From: Microbacteriaceae bacterium | GTDB lineage: Bacteria; Actinomycetota; Actinomycetes; Actinomycetales; Microbacteriaceae | Assembly: GCA_029979375.1 (NCBI GenBank) | Contig: JAPOHQ010000047.1 | Coordinates: forward strand, 1-7,549 | Length of the DNA: 7,549 nucleotides | Direction of reading: 5' to 3' | Shown: piece by piece, positions 1-5,583 of the stretch | Numbering within the stretch: the stretch's first letter is position 1 | Layout: every line of letters begins with the position of its first letter | Program-made: the position numbers and the translations under genes | The notes under the pieces: generated by a model | The model's database searches: none | What the model was told of the DNA's origin: nothing | Seen by the model: only the letters and a program-made list of their open reading frames with translations

Positions 1-719
1 TCGTCTTTCCGGCCTTCAACCAGATAACAACCCAGTTGGCAAAGCTGACCTATCGCTCAGAGGGCTACCTGCAAATGCCAGTGGTTATCCGCATTCCCTA
101 TGGTGGCGGAATCGGGGCCGTCGAGCACCACTCTGAGAGCCCTGAGGCCTACTTCGCTCACACCGCCGGCCTGAGGATCCTTGCCCCCTCGAATCCAAAC
201 GACGCCTACTGGCAGATTCAGCAGGCCATCGAGTCGCCAGACCCAGTGATTTTCTTCGAGCCAAAGCGGCGCTACTGGCAAAAGGGTCCGGTGAATCTGG
301 ACACTCCTCCGCTTCCCGCACACAGCGCCAGGCTGCTTCGCGAGGGTAGCCAGGTGACGCTGGTTTGCTACGGGCCGATGGTTGCCACCGCGCTTCAGGC
401 TGCAGAGATTGGCGCCGAAGAGGGAGTGAGCATCGAGGTAATTGATCTTCGTTCGCTTTCCCCAATCGACTACCCGACCGTGCTGGTCTCCGCGCAGAAG
501 ACCGGGAGAGTTGTCGTCGCCCACGAGGCGCCTACCAACGTGAGCCTCTCGAGCGAGATTGCCTCTCGGATCGGGGAGCTGGCCTTCTATCACCTCGAAG
601 CCCCGGTGTTGCGGGTTGGTGGGTTTGACACCCCGTATCCGCCGGCGAAACTCGAGGAGGAATACCTGCCTGATGCAGACCGTATTCTCGAGGCCGTTGA
701 TAGGGTTTTGGCTTACTAG
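1..719 (+). CDS. Branched-chain 2-oxo acid dehydrogenase E1 beta subunit (5' partial)
   Basis: This is the beta subunit of the thiamine-diphosphate E1 component of a 2-oxo acid dehydrogenase complex, which decarboxylates branched-chain 2-oxo acids and passes the acyl group to E2. The frame is open from the left edge (first full codon at 3), leaving 238 residues. About 85-90 N-terminal residues of a usual ~325 are missing, so the TTG at 36 is an internal Leu codon and not a start. Visible family signatures are FNQITTQLAK, IPYGGGIGAVEHHSESPEAYF and FFEPKRRYWQKG, then the C-terminal transketolase-type domain (LVCYGPM, IDLRSLSP, VAHEAPT) ending in GGFDTPYPPAKLEEEYLP. The YWQKG type of motif favours the branched-chain subfamily over the pyruvate one, but substrate cannot be fixed from sequence. 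E2 starts 9 nt after the stop, so they are cotranscribed; an E1 alpha gene is expected just upstream. It is called bkdB or bkdAB depending on organism, so no symbol is given. Confidence 0.93.
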   Translation, partial: VFPAFNQITTQLAKLTYRSEGYLQMPVVIRIPYGGGIGAVEHHSESPEAYFAHTAGLRILAPSNPNDAYWQIQQAIESPDPVIFFEPKRRYWQKGPVNLDTPPLPAHSARLLREGSQVTLVCYGPMVATALQAAEIGAEEGVSIEVIDLRSLSPIDYPTVLVSAQKTGRVVVAHEAPTNVSLSSEIASRIGELAFYHLEAPVLRVGGFDTPYPPAKLEEEYLPDADRILEAVDRVLAY

Positions 720-728
720 GGAGTATCG

Positions 729-2021
729 ATGAGCATTGCCAGATTCCCACTGCCAGACGTTGGCGAGGGCCTTACCGAGGCCGAGATTGTCTCCTGGAAG
801 GTTGCCCCTGGCGACCAGGTAACTGTAAACCAGACCATTTGCGAAATAGAGACCGCAAAAAGCGTCGTCGAACTGCCCTGTCCATTTGCCGGCGAGGTCA
901 CCGAGCTGCTAGCCCAGGAGGGCGAGACGGTTGAGGTTGGCAGCCCAATCATTGCGGTGAGCGTTGCCGGTTCAGTCTTGAGTGAGCCCGATGCTGCAGC
1001 GAATGAGCCCGAGCAGGACACCGGAGCCGAATACAAGCTGCCAACGCTGGTTGGCTATGGCGATGCCGGGGAGGCCAAGTCCCGCAGAAAAAGAGCGGTC
1101 AATCAAGCCCCGGTGACCACCGCGATTCCGGTCTCGATGGTTCAGGCCGCGGCCAGCTCGGATTCGATCATGGCAAAGCCACCGATTCGGAAGCTCGCCA
1201 AGGAGCTCGGCGTCGACATCGCCAACGTTGCTGGCACCGGCATGCACGGCGAGATCACTCGCGAGGATGTCATCGGCTCGGCATCGCAGGCAAGTGTCTT
1301 CAAGAATCTCACCACCCCCCAGGCTCCAACCGAGCGGGAGGAACGCATCCCGGTAAAGGGAGTTCGCAAGGCGACCGCAACGGCGATGGTGAAGAGCGCC
1401 TTCACCGCCCCCCACGTGAGCATCTTTGTCGACGTCGATGCCACCAGAACCATGGAATACGTCAAGCGGCTTCGCTCCTCGGTTGACTTTGCCGGCATCA
1501 AGGTGACACCGCTGTTGATCATGGCCAAGGCGATGATCTGGGCGGTTAGAAGAAACCCGATGGTGAACTCAACCTGGACCGACAAAGAGATCATCGTCCA
1601 CAACTTCGTCAACCTTGGTGTCGCGGCGGCAACCCCTCGCGGGCTGATCGTCCCGAACATCAAAGATGCCGATGCCATGAACATGCTCGAGCTAGCTCAG
1701 GCAATTGAGCAACTGGCGGCGACTGCTCGGGAGGGCAAGACTAGCCCTGAGGAAATGGCCAACGGCACGATCACGATCACCAACATTGGCGTCTTCGGCG
1801 TCGACACCGGAACTCCGATTTTGAACCCGGGAGAGGTTTCCATCGTTGCTCTGGGCTCGATTCGGAAGAAGCCCTGGGTGGTTGACGACGAGATTGTGGT
1901 TCGCCATATCACCACTATTGGCGCGACCTTTGATCACCGAGTTGTGGATGGCGATGTCGCATCCAGGTTCGTCCAAGACGTTGCAAGCGTCATCGAGGAA
2001 CCCGCCCTCCTGCTTGACTAA
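729..2021 (+). CDS. 2-oxo acid dehydrogenase E2, dihydrolipoyl acyltransferase
   Basis: This is the 430-aa E2 core subunit, which accepts the acyl group from E1 on a lipoyl arm and transfers it to CoA in the cytoplasm. One lipoyl domain (residues 1-80) carries the lipoylation site in EIETAKSVVE, Lys44. A charged, Ala/Pro-containing linker follows (81-147). The peripheral subunit-binding domain lies near 148-184 (PPIRKLAKELGV, AGTGMHGEITREDV). The catalytic acyltransferase domain spans about 205-430, with the active-site motif DHRVVDG (His403, Asp407) and GTITITNIGVFGVDTGTPIL before it. A single lipoyl domain fits branched-chain E2 better than actinobacterial pyruvate E2, which often has two or three, but pyruvate or acetoin complexes are not excluded. 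The ATG follows a GGGAG at 719-723 that overlaps the E1 beta stop. No E3 gene lies downstream, so E3 is encoded elsewhere. Confidence 0.93.
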   Translation: MSIARFPLPDVGEGLTEAEIVSWKVAPGDQVTVNQTICEIETAKSVVELPCPFAGEVTELLAQEGETVEVGSPIIAVSVAGSVLSEPDAAANEPEQDTGAEYKLPTLVGYGDAGEAKSRRKRAVNQAPVTTAIPVSMVQAAASSDSIMAKPPIRKLAKELGVDIANVAGTGMHGEITREDVIGSASQASVFKNLTTPQAPTEREERIPVKGVRKATATAMVKSAFTAPHVSIFVDVDATRTMEYVKRLRSSVDFAGIKVTPLLIMAKAMIWAVRRNPMVNSTWTDKEIIVHNFVNLGVAAATPRGLIVPNIKDADAMNMLELAQAIEQLAATAREGKTSPEEMANGTITITNIGVFGVDTGTPILNPGEVSIVALGSIRKKPWVVDDEIVVRHITTIGATFDHRVVDGDVASRFVQDVASVIEEPALLLD

Positions 2022-2026
2022 CGAAC

Positions 2027-2043
2027 TTGACAATCATTTTCAA
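2027..2043. promoter_or_regulatory. Zur operator (zinc-responsive palindrome)
   Basis: TTGACAATCATTTTCAA is a 17-bp inverted repeat around a central C with only one mismatched pair (C at 2031 against T at 2039). It closely resembles the actinobacterial Zur box as I remember it (roughly TGAAAATGATTTTCA). It lies 6 bp after the E2 stop and 19 bp before the znuA start, ahead of an operon that itself encodes Zur. Zn-loaded Zur bound here would cover the -35 element. The palindrome is seen; binding is inferred. Confidence 0.8.
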
Positions 2044-2056
2044 TAAGCTCTATCTT
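2027..2056 (+). promoter_or_regulatory. znuA promoter, probably leaderless
   Basis: A perfect -35 hexamer TTGACA (2027-2032) is followed after 18 bp by TATCTT (2051-2056), which fits the actinobacterial -10 pattern TANNNT. The first base of the znuA ATG is 7 nt downstream of the -10, where transcription would be expected to begin, and no convincing Shine-Dalgarno sequence precedes the ATG. A leaderless mRNA is therefore likely. The Zur palindrome overlaps the -35 completely. Confidence 0.6.
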
Positions 2057-2062
2057 TGAGCC

Positions 2063-3064
2063 ATGCGCTCTTTCATGAAATCAGCGGGGTGGGTGCTGGT
2101 CGTCGCATTCATGGCGACAGCCCTTTTCACCATCGCAACCGACTTTCTCTCTGGCAACTCCGACTCGACCGATGAGCCAACCGCTCAGCCATCCCCGACC
2201 CTGACCCGGGAGGGCGACACCGGGGTCATCAAGGTCGCAGCTTCCACAAACGTCTGGGGATCTATCGCGGAGATTCTGGGCGGTGAATGGGTTGAGGTCA
2301 CGAGCATCGTGTCCGATCCGCTGCAGGATCCCCACTCCTATGAGGCAAGCGCGAGGGACCAGCTCGCAATCAGCGAGGCCGAGCTTGTCATCGCCAATGG
2401 CGGTGGCTATGACGACTTCATGGACCAATTGGTTGCCGCGGTCGATGACGAACGCGTATATCTGAGGCTTGTCGAGGGCGAGCACCTCCACACCGATGAG
2501 GAGGATCACGGGGATGAGGCTCAGGGCGAAGAGCATGACCATGAGAACGAGCACATCTGGTATGACATCCACGCCGTCGGCGACGCCGCTGAAATGATTG
2601 TCGAGTCGATTACCGAGCTCAGGCCAGAGAGCTTCGACCAGATCACCAAGAACTTCGACTTCTTCATGACCGAGCTTGAGAATTTGGAAATCAGGCAGGA
2701 GGCACTGCGAGAGAAGGCGCTCGGCCTTGGCTTCATTGCTACCGAGGGTGTCGGAAACCTGATGCTTGAGGATGCTGGCTTCCTAAACCAAACCCCAGAG
2801 GCCCTTGCCGATGCGGTCGAAGAGGAGCGTGAGGTTCCAGCGGCCGCGTTGAAGCAGGCCCAGGACCTCATCACCGGCAACGTGGTCTCTCTACTGGTCG
2901 TCAACCAGCAGGTCGGCGACCCTGCCAGCCAGCGGCTCATTGAAACAGCCAACGCAAATGGCGTCACGATTGTTCAGCTCAGCGAGCTGATTCCAGATTC
3001 AGAGATGGATTACATCGACTGGATGGCCTCGGTTCTGGACCAGCTTCAGGAAGCCGTCTACTAA
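2063..3064 (+). CDS. znuA: Zinc ABC transporter substrate-binding protein (ZnuA/TroA family)
   Basis: This 333-aa extracellular binding protein should capture Zn2+ and deliver it to the ZnuBC-type transporter. A basic N-terminus and hydrophobic segment (residues 10-27) export it; no cysteine exists anywhere in the protein, so it is not a lipoprotein. A Ser/Thr/Pro/Asp-rich linker (about 29-54) leads to the TroA-like core starting at VIKVAASTNVWGSIAEILGG. Likely metal ligands are His91 (DPHSYE) and His164 (EHIWYD). The third position is Glu228 (ATEGVGNLML), where ZnuA proteins usually have His. A His/Asp/Glu-rich loop (139-164, with H141, H143, H149, H158, H160) is typical of zinc-binding members. 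The C-terminal lobe carries VVNQQVGDPASQRLIE and LSELIPDSEMDYIDWM. The Zur box, adjacent ATPase and permease, and linked zur all favour zinc; manganese is possible given Glu228. ATG 2063 fits the promoter spacing; the in-frame ATG at 2075 is a less likely start. Confidence 0.9.
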   Translation: MRSFMKSAGWVLVVAFMATALFTIATDFLSGNSDSTDEPTAQPSPTLTREGDTGVIKVAASTNVWGSIAEILGGEWVEVTSIVSDPLQDPHSYEASARDQLAISEAELVIANGGGYDDFMDQLVAAVDDERVYLRLVEGEHLHTDEEDHGDEAQGEEHDHENEHIWYDIHAVGDAAEMIVESITELRPESFDQITKNFDFFMTELENLEIRQEALREKALGLGFIATEGVGNLMLEDAGFLNQTPEALADAVEEEREVPAAALKQAQDLITGNVVSLLVVNQQVGDPASQRLIETANANGVTIVQLSELIPDSEMDYIDWMASVLDQLQEAVY

Positions 3065-3841
3065 TTGAGCCTGCTTCGCCTTAGCAACGCGACCCTCTCG
3101 TTTGATGAGCGGGCGTTGTGGAGCGGCGTCGACCTAGAAGTTCAGCAGGGCGAGTTCATTGCGCTGATTGGTGCTAACGGCTCGGGCAAGTCGATGCTCC
3201 TGAAGGCGATCTTGGGGACCCAGCACCTCACGAGTGGCGAAATAAGCTTTGCCGGCAAGCAGAGCGAGATCGGCTATGTCCCGCAGCATCGGAACGCAGA
3301 TAGCGGCTTGCCCCTGAGGGTATTCGATGCGGTTCGATTTGGACTTGACGGCCACAAGCTTGGACTCCCCATTAGCTCCAAAGAGCTTCGCTCGCGTGTG
3401 AATGCGGCGCTCGCTGAGGTTGAGGCCAGCCATCTCGCCCAGGAGCGGGTGGGCGATCTATCGGGCGGTGAAATGCAGCGAGTTAGAGTGGCGCAGGCCA
3501 TCGTCTCAAAGCCAAAGCTGATTCTTGCCGATGAGCCGCTCAGCGCACTGGATCTGAACCATCAGCAGCGAGTCGCGGAACTGATCAACAAGCAGCGCAA
3601 GGCACTGGGTAGCGCGGTCATCTTCGTGACCCACGATCTGAACCCGATCATCGACTATGTCGATCGGGTCATCTATCTGGCTCAGGGCAAGCACTCAATT
3701 GGAACCACGGACGAGGTCATGCGCTCCGAGGTGCTGTCGGAGCTCTACGGAGCCGAGATTGACGTGGTTCGCAATCAGGGTCGCATCGTCGTGCTTGGAG
3801 CTCACGATCACCAGCACCACGATCAGGAGGAGTGGGTCTAG
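3065..3841 (+). CDS. znuC: Zinc ABC transporter ATP-binding protein
   Basis: This 258-aa cytoplasmic ATPase powers metal import with the downstream permease. All ABC motifs are intact: Walker A GANGSGKS (36-43), Q-loop Gln74 in YVPQHR, signature LSGGE (132-136), Walker B LILADEP with catalytic Glu157, D-loop SALD, and the H-loop His190 in FVTHDL. The domain order and length match metal (Mn/Zn/Fe) importer ATPases. It starts with TTG immediately after the znuA TAA; an AGGAAG at 3048-3053 inside the znuA end is a plausible, somewhat distant ribosome-binding site, and the protein begins at the normal family position. The last residues are His-rich (HDHQHHDQEEW, 247-257), an unusual cytoplasmic tail that could bind zinc. 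The codons of that tail also supply the ribosome-binding site of the permease gene. Confidence 0.92.
   Translation: MSLLRLSNATLSFDERALWSGVDLEVQQGEFIALIGANGSGKSMLLKAILGTQHLTSGEISFAGKQSEIGYVPQHRNADSGLPLRVFDAVRFGLDGHKLGLPISSKELRSRVNAALAEVEASHLAQERVGDLSGGEMQRVRVAQAIVSKPKLILADEPLSALDLNHQQRVAELINKQRKALGSAVIFVTHDLNPIIDYVDRVIYLAQGKHSIGTTDEVMRSEVLSELYGAEIDVVRNQGRIVVLGAHDHQHHDQEEWV
3825..3830 (+). promoter_or_regulatory. Ribosome-binding site that decides the permease start
   Basis: AGGAGG at 3825-3830 is 10 nt before the GTG at 3841 but only 1 nt before the in-frame GTG at 3832. The spacing selects 3841, where the start overlaps the znuC stop by one base (TAGTG). The motif is embedded in the codons for the Gln-Glu-Glu of the ATPase tail. 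Confidence 0.7.
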
Positions 3842-4674
3842 TGGACTTCTCCGACATCATCAACTTCTCCGATTACGACCAGCTGATACCGCTTGTCCTC
3901 AACTCACTCTGGGCGGGGGCGTTATTGGCGCTGATTGGCGGCTTGGTCGGGGTCTTCGTCATGCATCGCGAGCTCTCGTTTGCCGTTCACGGCATCTCCG
4001 AGCTGTCTTTCGCGGGTGCAGCGGTGTTCCTGCTATTCAGCCTAGATGTGGTCTTTGGAGCGGTCTTTGGATCGCTGTTGGCGGCGGCGATCATCGCCTT
4101 CTTGGGTGACAAAGCCCGAGATCGAAACTCGATAGTCGCAGTCCTGATGCCCTTTGGCCTAGGACTTGGCATCTTGGCCCTTGCTCTCTATCCGGGTCGA
4201 GCAGCAAACAAATTTGGCCTTCTCACCGGACAGATTGTTGCCGTGGACGACCCAAAGCTTGGCGCGATGGTCGTTATCGCGCTAGTAGTTCTTCTAACGC
4301 TGGCGGTGATCTGGAGGCCGCTGACCTTTGCTTCCCTGGACCAGGAGGTCGCCAGGGCAAGGGGTGTAAACGACCGACTCCTTGGCATCGTATTCATGAT
4401 GCTGCTGGGTCTAGCGGTTGCTGGTGCGGTGCAGATTGTAGGAGCTTTACTGGTCCTAGCGCTGCTCGTAACGCCGGCCGCTGCGGCCCTCAGGCTCACC
4501 AGCTCTCAGCTCTGGGTTCCAGTCCTGAGCGTGACCTTTGCTCTGGTTTCGATGGTTGGTGGCACTCTGCTGGCCCTTGGCGGAACGCTGCCGATCAGCC
4601 CCTACGTAACTACAATTTCGTTCTTGATTTACCTGGCGGCGAGACTTGTCGCCAAAGTGAGGAACGGCGCATGA
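3841..4674 (+). CDS. znuB: Zinc ABC transporter permease (ABC-3 family)
   Basis: This 277-aa integral membrane subunit forms the translocation channel of the zinc importer. About eight hydrophobic segments are visible, near residues 21-40, 52-68, 69-88, 96-116, 141-158, 180-200, 199-215, 226-248 and 256-272 (some may merge). The ABC-3 family signatures HRELSFAVHGISELSFAGAA (42-61), ARARGVNDRLLG (171-182) and IVGALLVLALLVTPAAAA (199-216) are clear. GTG 3841 is preferred over GTG 3832 because the AGGAGG upstream is correctly spaced only for the former; the earlier start would add three residues. It is coupled to znuC by a one-base overlap, and its TGA overlaps the zur ATG (ATGA), so transporter and regulator are made from one message. 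Confidence 0.92.
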   Translation: MDFSDIINFSDYDQLIPLVLNSLWAGALLALIGGLVGVFVMHRELSFAVHGISELSFAGAAVFLLFSLDVVFGAVFGSLLAAAIIAFLGDKARDRNSIVAVLMPFGLGLGILALALYPGRAANKFGLLTGQIVAVDDPKLGAMVVIALVVLLTLAVIWRPLTFASLDQEVARARGVNDRLLGIVFMMLLGLAVAGAVQIVGALLVLALLVTPAAAALRLTSSQLWVPVLSVTFALVSMVGGTLLALGGTLPISPYVTTISFLIYLAARLVAKVRNGA

Positions 4675-5054
4675 GTCAGCGGAGAACCACGTGGCAAAAG
4701 CAGGCCGTGCAGGCAGCACTTGAGGCGCAAGATGGGTTCATTTCGGCGCAGGAGCTGCACCTTGCGATCCTTGGCACCGGAAAGAAGCTGGGGCTAACCA
4801 CCGTCTATCGTGCCCTTACCGACATGGTCGAACAGGGTCAGGCCGACTCGCTGGCCATCACAGACGGTGAGATGCGTTTTCGAATCTGCACCCCGGAGCA
4901 CCACCACCATCTGATCTGTCGGAGCTGTTCAAAGACCGTGGAGTTCGACCTTCCAGGCTTCGAAGCCCTAGCGAGTTCGGTCGCAAAGGAAAATGGCTTT
5001 TCCGAGCTTTCCCACGAGATTGAACTCTTTGGCATCTGCTCCGATTGCCGCTAA
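4671..5054 (+). CDS. zur: Zinc uptake regulator Zur (Fur family)
   Basis: This 127-aa Fur-family repressor binds DNA as a zinc-loaded dimer and shuts off zinc uptake genes. The winged helix covers about residues 1-72 (recognition-helix region GLTTVYRALTDM) and the dimerisation domain the rest. The structural site has C83-x2-C86 and C123-x2-C126. Relative to M. tuberculosis FurB/Zur as I remember its structure, every ligand is present at a constant offset of -3: Asp59, Cys73, His78 and His80 for the regulatory site, and His77, His79, Glu98 and His115 for the third site. That makes Zur far more likely than Fur, Mur or PerR. The ATG overlaps the permease stop (ATGA), with GAGGAA at 4659-4664 as ribosome-binding site. 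Being last in the operon behind the Zur box, it should repress its own synthesis. Confidence 0.93.
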   Translation: MSQRRTTWQKQAVQAALEAQDGFISAQELHLAILGTGKKLGLTTVYRALTDMVEQGQADSLAITDGEMRFRICTPEHHHHLICRSCSKTVEFDLPGFEALASSVAKENGFSELSHEIELFGICSDCR

Positions 5055-5061
5055 TTGGGAC

Positions 5062-5091
5062 TTGCTTTTGAAGTGAGATTCCTCCTAAACT
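5062..5091 (+). promoter_or_regulatory. Candidate promoter for rpmB-rpmG-rpsN
   Basis: TTGCTT (5062-5067), an 18-bp spacer and TAAACT (5086-5091, fitting TANNNT) form a plausible sigma-70-type promoter, with a start site near 5098 and a leader of about 69 nt. The -35 is only moderate. A ribosomal operon should have a zinc-independent promoter of its own, and this is the best candidate seen in the gap. Confidence 0.35.
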
Positions 5092-5128
5092 TGGGGGGTT
5101 GCACGGGCTAAGGCCCGAACAATCCCAA
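5091..5128 (+). other. Nested hairpin in rpmB leader
   Basis: Three stacked stems can form: 5091-5096 with 5123-5128 (one G-U), 5098-5100 with 5118-5120, and 5104-5108 (CGGGC) with 5113-5117 (GCCCG) around a TAAG loop. Small bulges separate them. If transcription starts near 5098, only the two inner stems would be in the RNA. Function is unknown; control of ribosomal protein synthesis is one possibility. Confidence 0.45.
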
Positions 5129-5156
5129 ATAAATTGCTTCGGGTAAACGCGCCCCA

Positions 5157-5162
5157 AGGAGG
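5157..5162 (+). promoter_or_regulatory. rpmB ribosome-binding site
   Basis: A perfect AGGAGG, 4 nt before ATG 5167. It fixes the rpmB start there; the in-frame TTG at 5134 lies upstream of this site, has no ribosome-binding site and would add 11 residues absent from the family. Confidence 0.75.
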
Positions 5163-5166
5163 AGAG

Positions 5167-5403
5167 ATGGCAGCCTACTGCCAGGTGACGCAGACTGGAC
5201 CGCAGTTCGGTCACAACGTTTCGCACGCTCAGAACAAGACCAAGCGTCGTTTTGACCCGAACATTCAGAAGAAGACCTACTTCGTTCCATCGTTGGGACG
5301 CAAGGTCACGCTGAACCTCTCAGCACGCGGCATCAAGGTGATTGACGCCCGCGGCATCGACTCCGTTATTGCCGAGCTAGTGGCTCGGGGGGGGAAGATC
5401 TAG
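5167..5403 (+). CDS. rpmB: 50S ribosomal protein L28 (zinc-free type)
   Basis: This 78-aa protein of the large ribosomal subunit matches the actinobacterial long form of L28: MAAYCQVTQTGPQFGHNVSH, then KTKRRFDPNIQKKTYFVPS and the end SARGIKVIDARGIDSVIAEL. The short zinc-binding form carries two CXXC pairs; here the only cysteine is Cys5, so this is the cysteine-poor, zinc-independent type. The start at ATG 5167 is set by AGGAGG at 5157-5162. rpmG follows after 8 nt, and its ribosome-binding site AGGAAG overlaps this stop codon. A run of eight G (5387-5394) near the end encodes part of Arg-Gly-Gly, where relatives tend to have Arg-Gly-Glu. Confidence 0.95.
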   Translation: MAAYCQVTQTGPQFGHNVSHAQNKTKRRFDPNIQKKTYFVPSLGRKVTLNLSARGIKVIDARGIDSVIAELVARGGKI

Positions 5404-5411
5404 GAAGCGAA

Positions 5412-5579
5412 ATGGCAAAGGATAAGGACGTTCGTCCAATCATCAAGCTGAAGTCAACCGCAGGTACCGGCTTCACCTATGTGACCAAGAAGAACCGCCG
5501 CAACGACCCCGACAGAATTACTCTCAAGAAGTACGACCCAGTAGTGCGCAAGCACGTTGAATTCCGCGAGGAGCGCTAA
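5412..5579 (+). CDS. rpmG: 50S ribosomal protein L33 (zinc-free type)
   Basis: This 55-aa large-subunit protein is too small for many ORF callers. It reads MAKDKDVRPIIKLKSTAGTG, then FTYVTKKNRRNDPDRITLKK and YDPVVRKHVEFREER, a full-length match to Micrococcales L33. It has no cysteine at all, so it lacks the two CXXC pairs of the zinc-binding form. The ribosome-binding site AGGAAG (5402-5407) overlaps the rpmB stop with a 4-nt spacer. The stop is 4 nt before the rpsN start, so the three ribosomal genes are clearly one operon. Confidence 0.95.
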   Translation: MAKDKDVRPIIKLKSTAGTGFTYVTKKNRRNDPDRITLKKYDPVVRKHVEFREER

Positions 5580-5583
5580 ACAA

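Larger units (their letters stand above)
5055..5166 (+). promoter_or_regulatory. zur-rpmB intergenic region / structured rpmB leader
   Basis: This 112-bp gap holds no ORF of its own and no Zur-like palindrome. It contains a nested hairpin (5091-5128), a stretch TCCTCCT (5080-5086) exactly complementary to the rpmB ribosome-binding site AGGAGGA (5157-5163), and a TTGGGA (5055-5060) that could pair with TCCCAA (5123-5128) in competition with the hairpin's outer stem. None of these ends in a U-tract, so I do not call a terminator here. Confidence 0.45.

Noticed and set aside
85..465. Minus-strand ORF within E1 beta, and similar antisense ORFs throughout
   Set aside because: They lie entirely within well-conserved genes, have low-complexity Arg/Ser-rich products and no family features; they are shadows of high-G+C coding sequence.
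1994..2010. Terminator at the end of the E2 gene
   Set aside because: Only a 4-bp GAGG/CCTC stem inside the coding end with no T-run; no convincing terminator separates E2 from the znuA promoter.
3832..3840. Permease start at GTG 3832
   Set aside because: Only 1 nt after AGGAGG; the GTG at 3841 has usable spacing and overlaps the znuC stop in the usual coupled way.
5134..5166. Longer L28 start at TTG 5134
   Set aside because: It adds 11 residues absent from L28, has no ribosome-binding site, and lies upstream of the perfect AGGAGG serving ATG 5167.
5055..5166. Second Zur box in front of rpmB
   Set aside because: I looked for a TGAAAAT/ATTTTCA-type palindrome; the nearest stretch (5068-5082) matches only at its outer bases and has no symmetric centre.
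5557..5583. Longer S14 start at GTG 5557
   Set aside because: It lies inside the end of rpmG, and the extra residues do not resemble S14; ATG 5584 gives the standard 101 aa.
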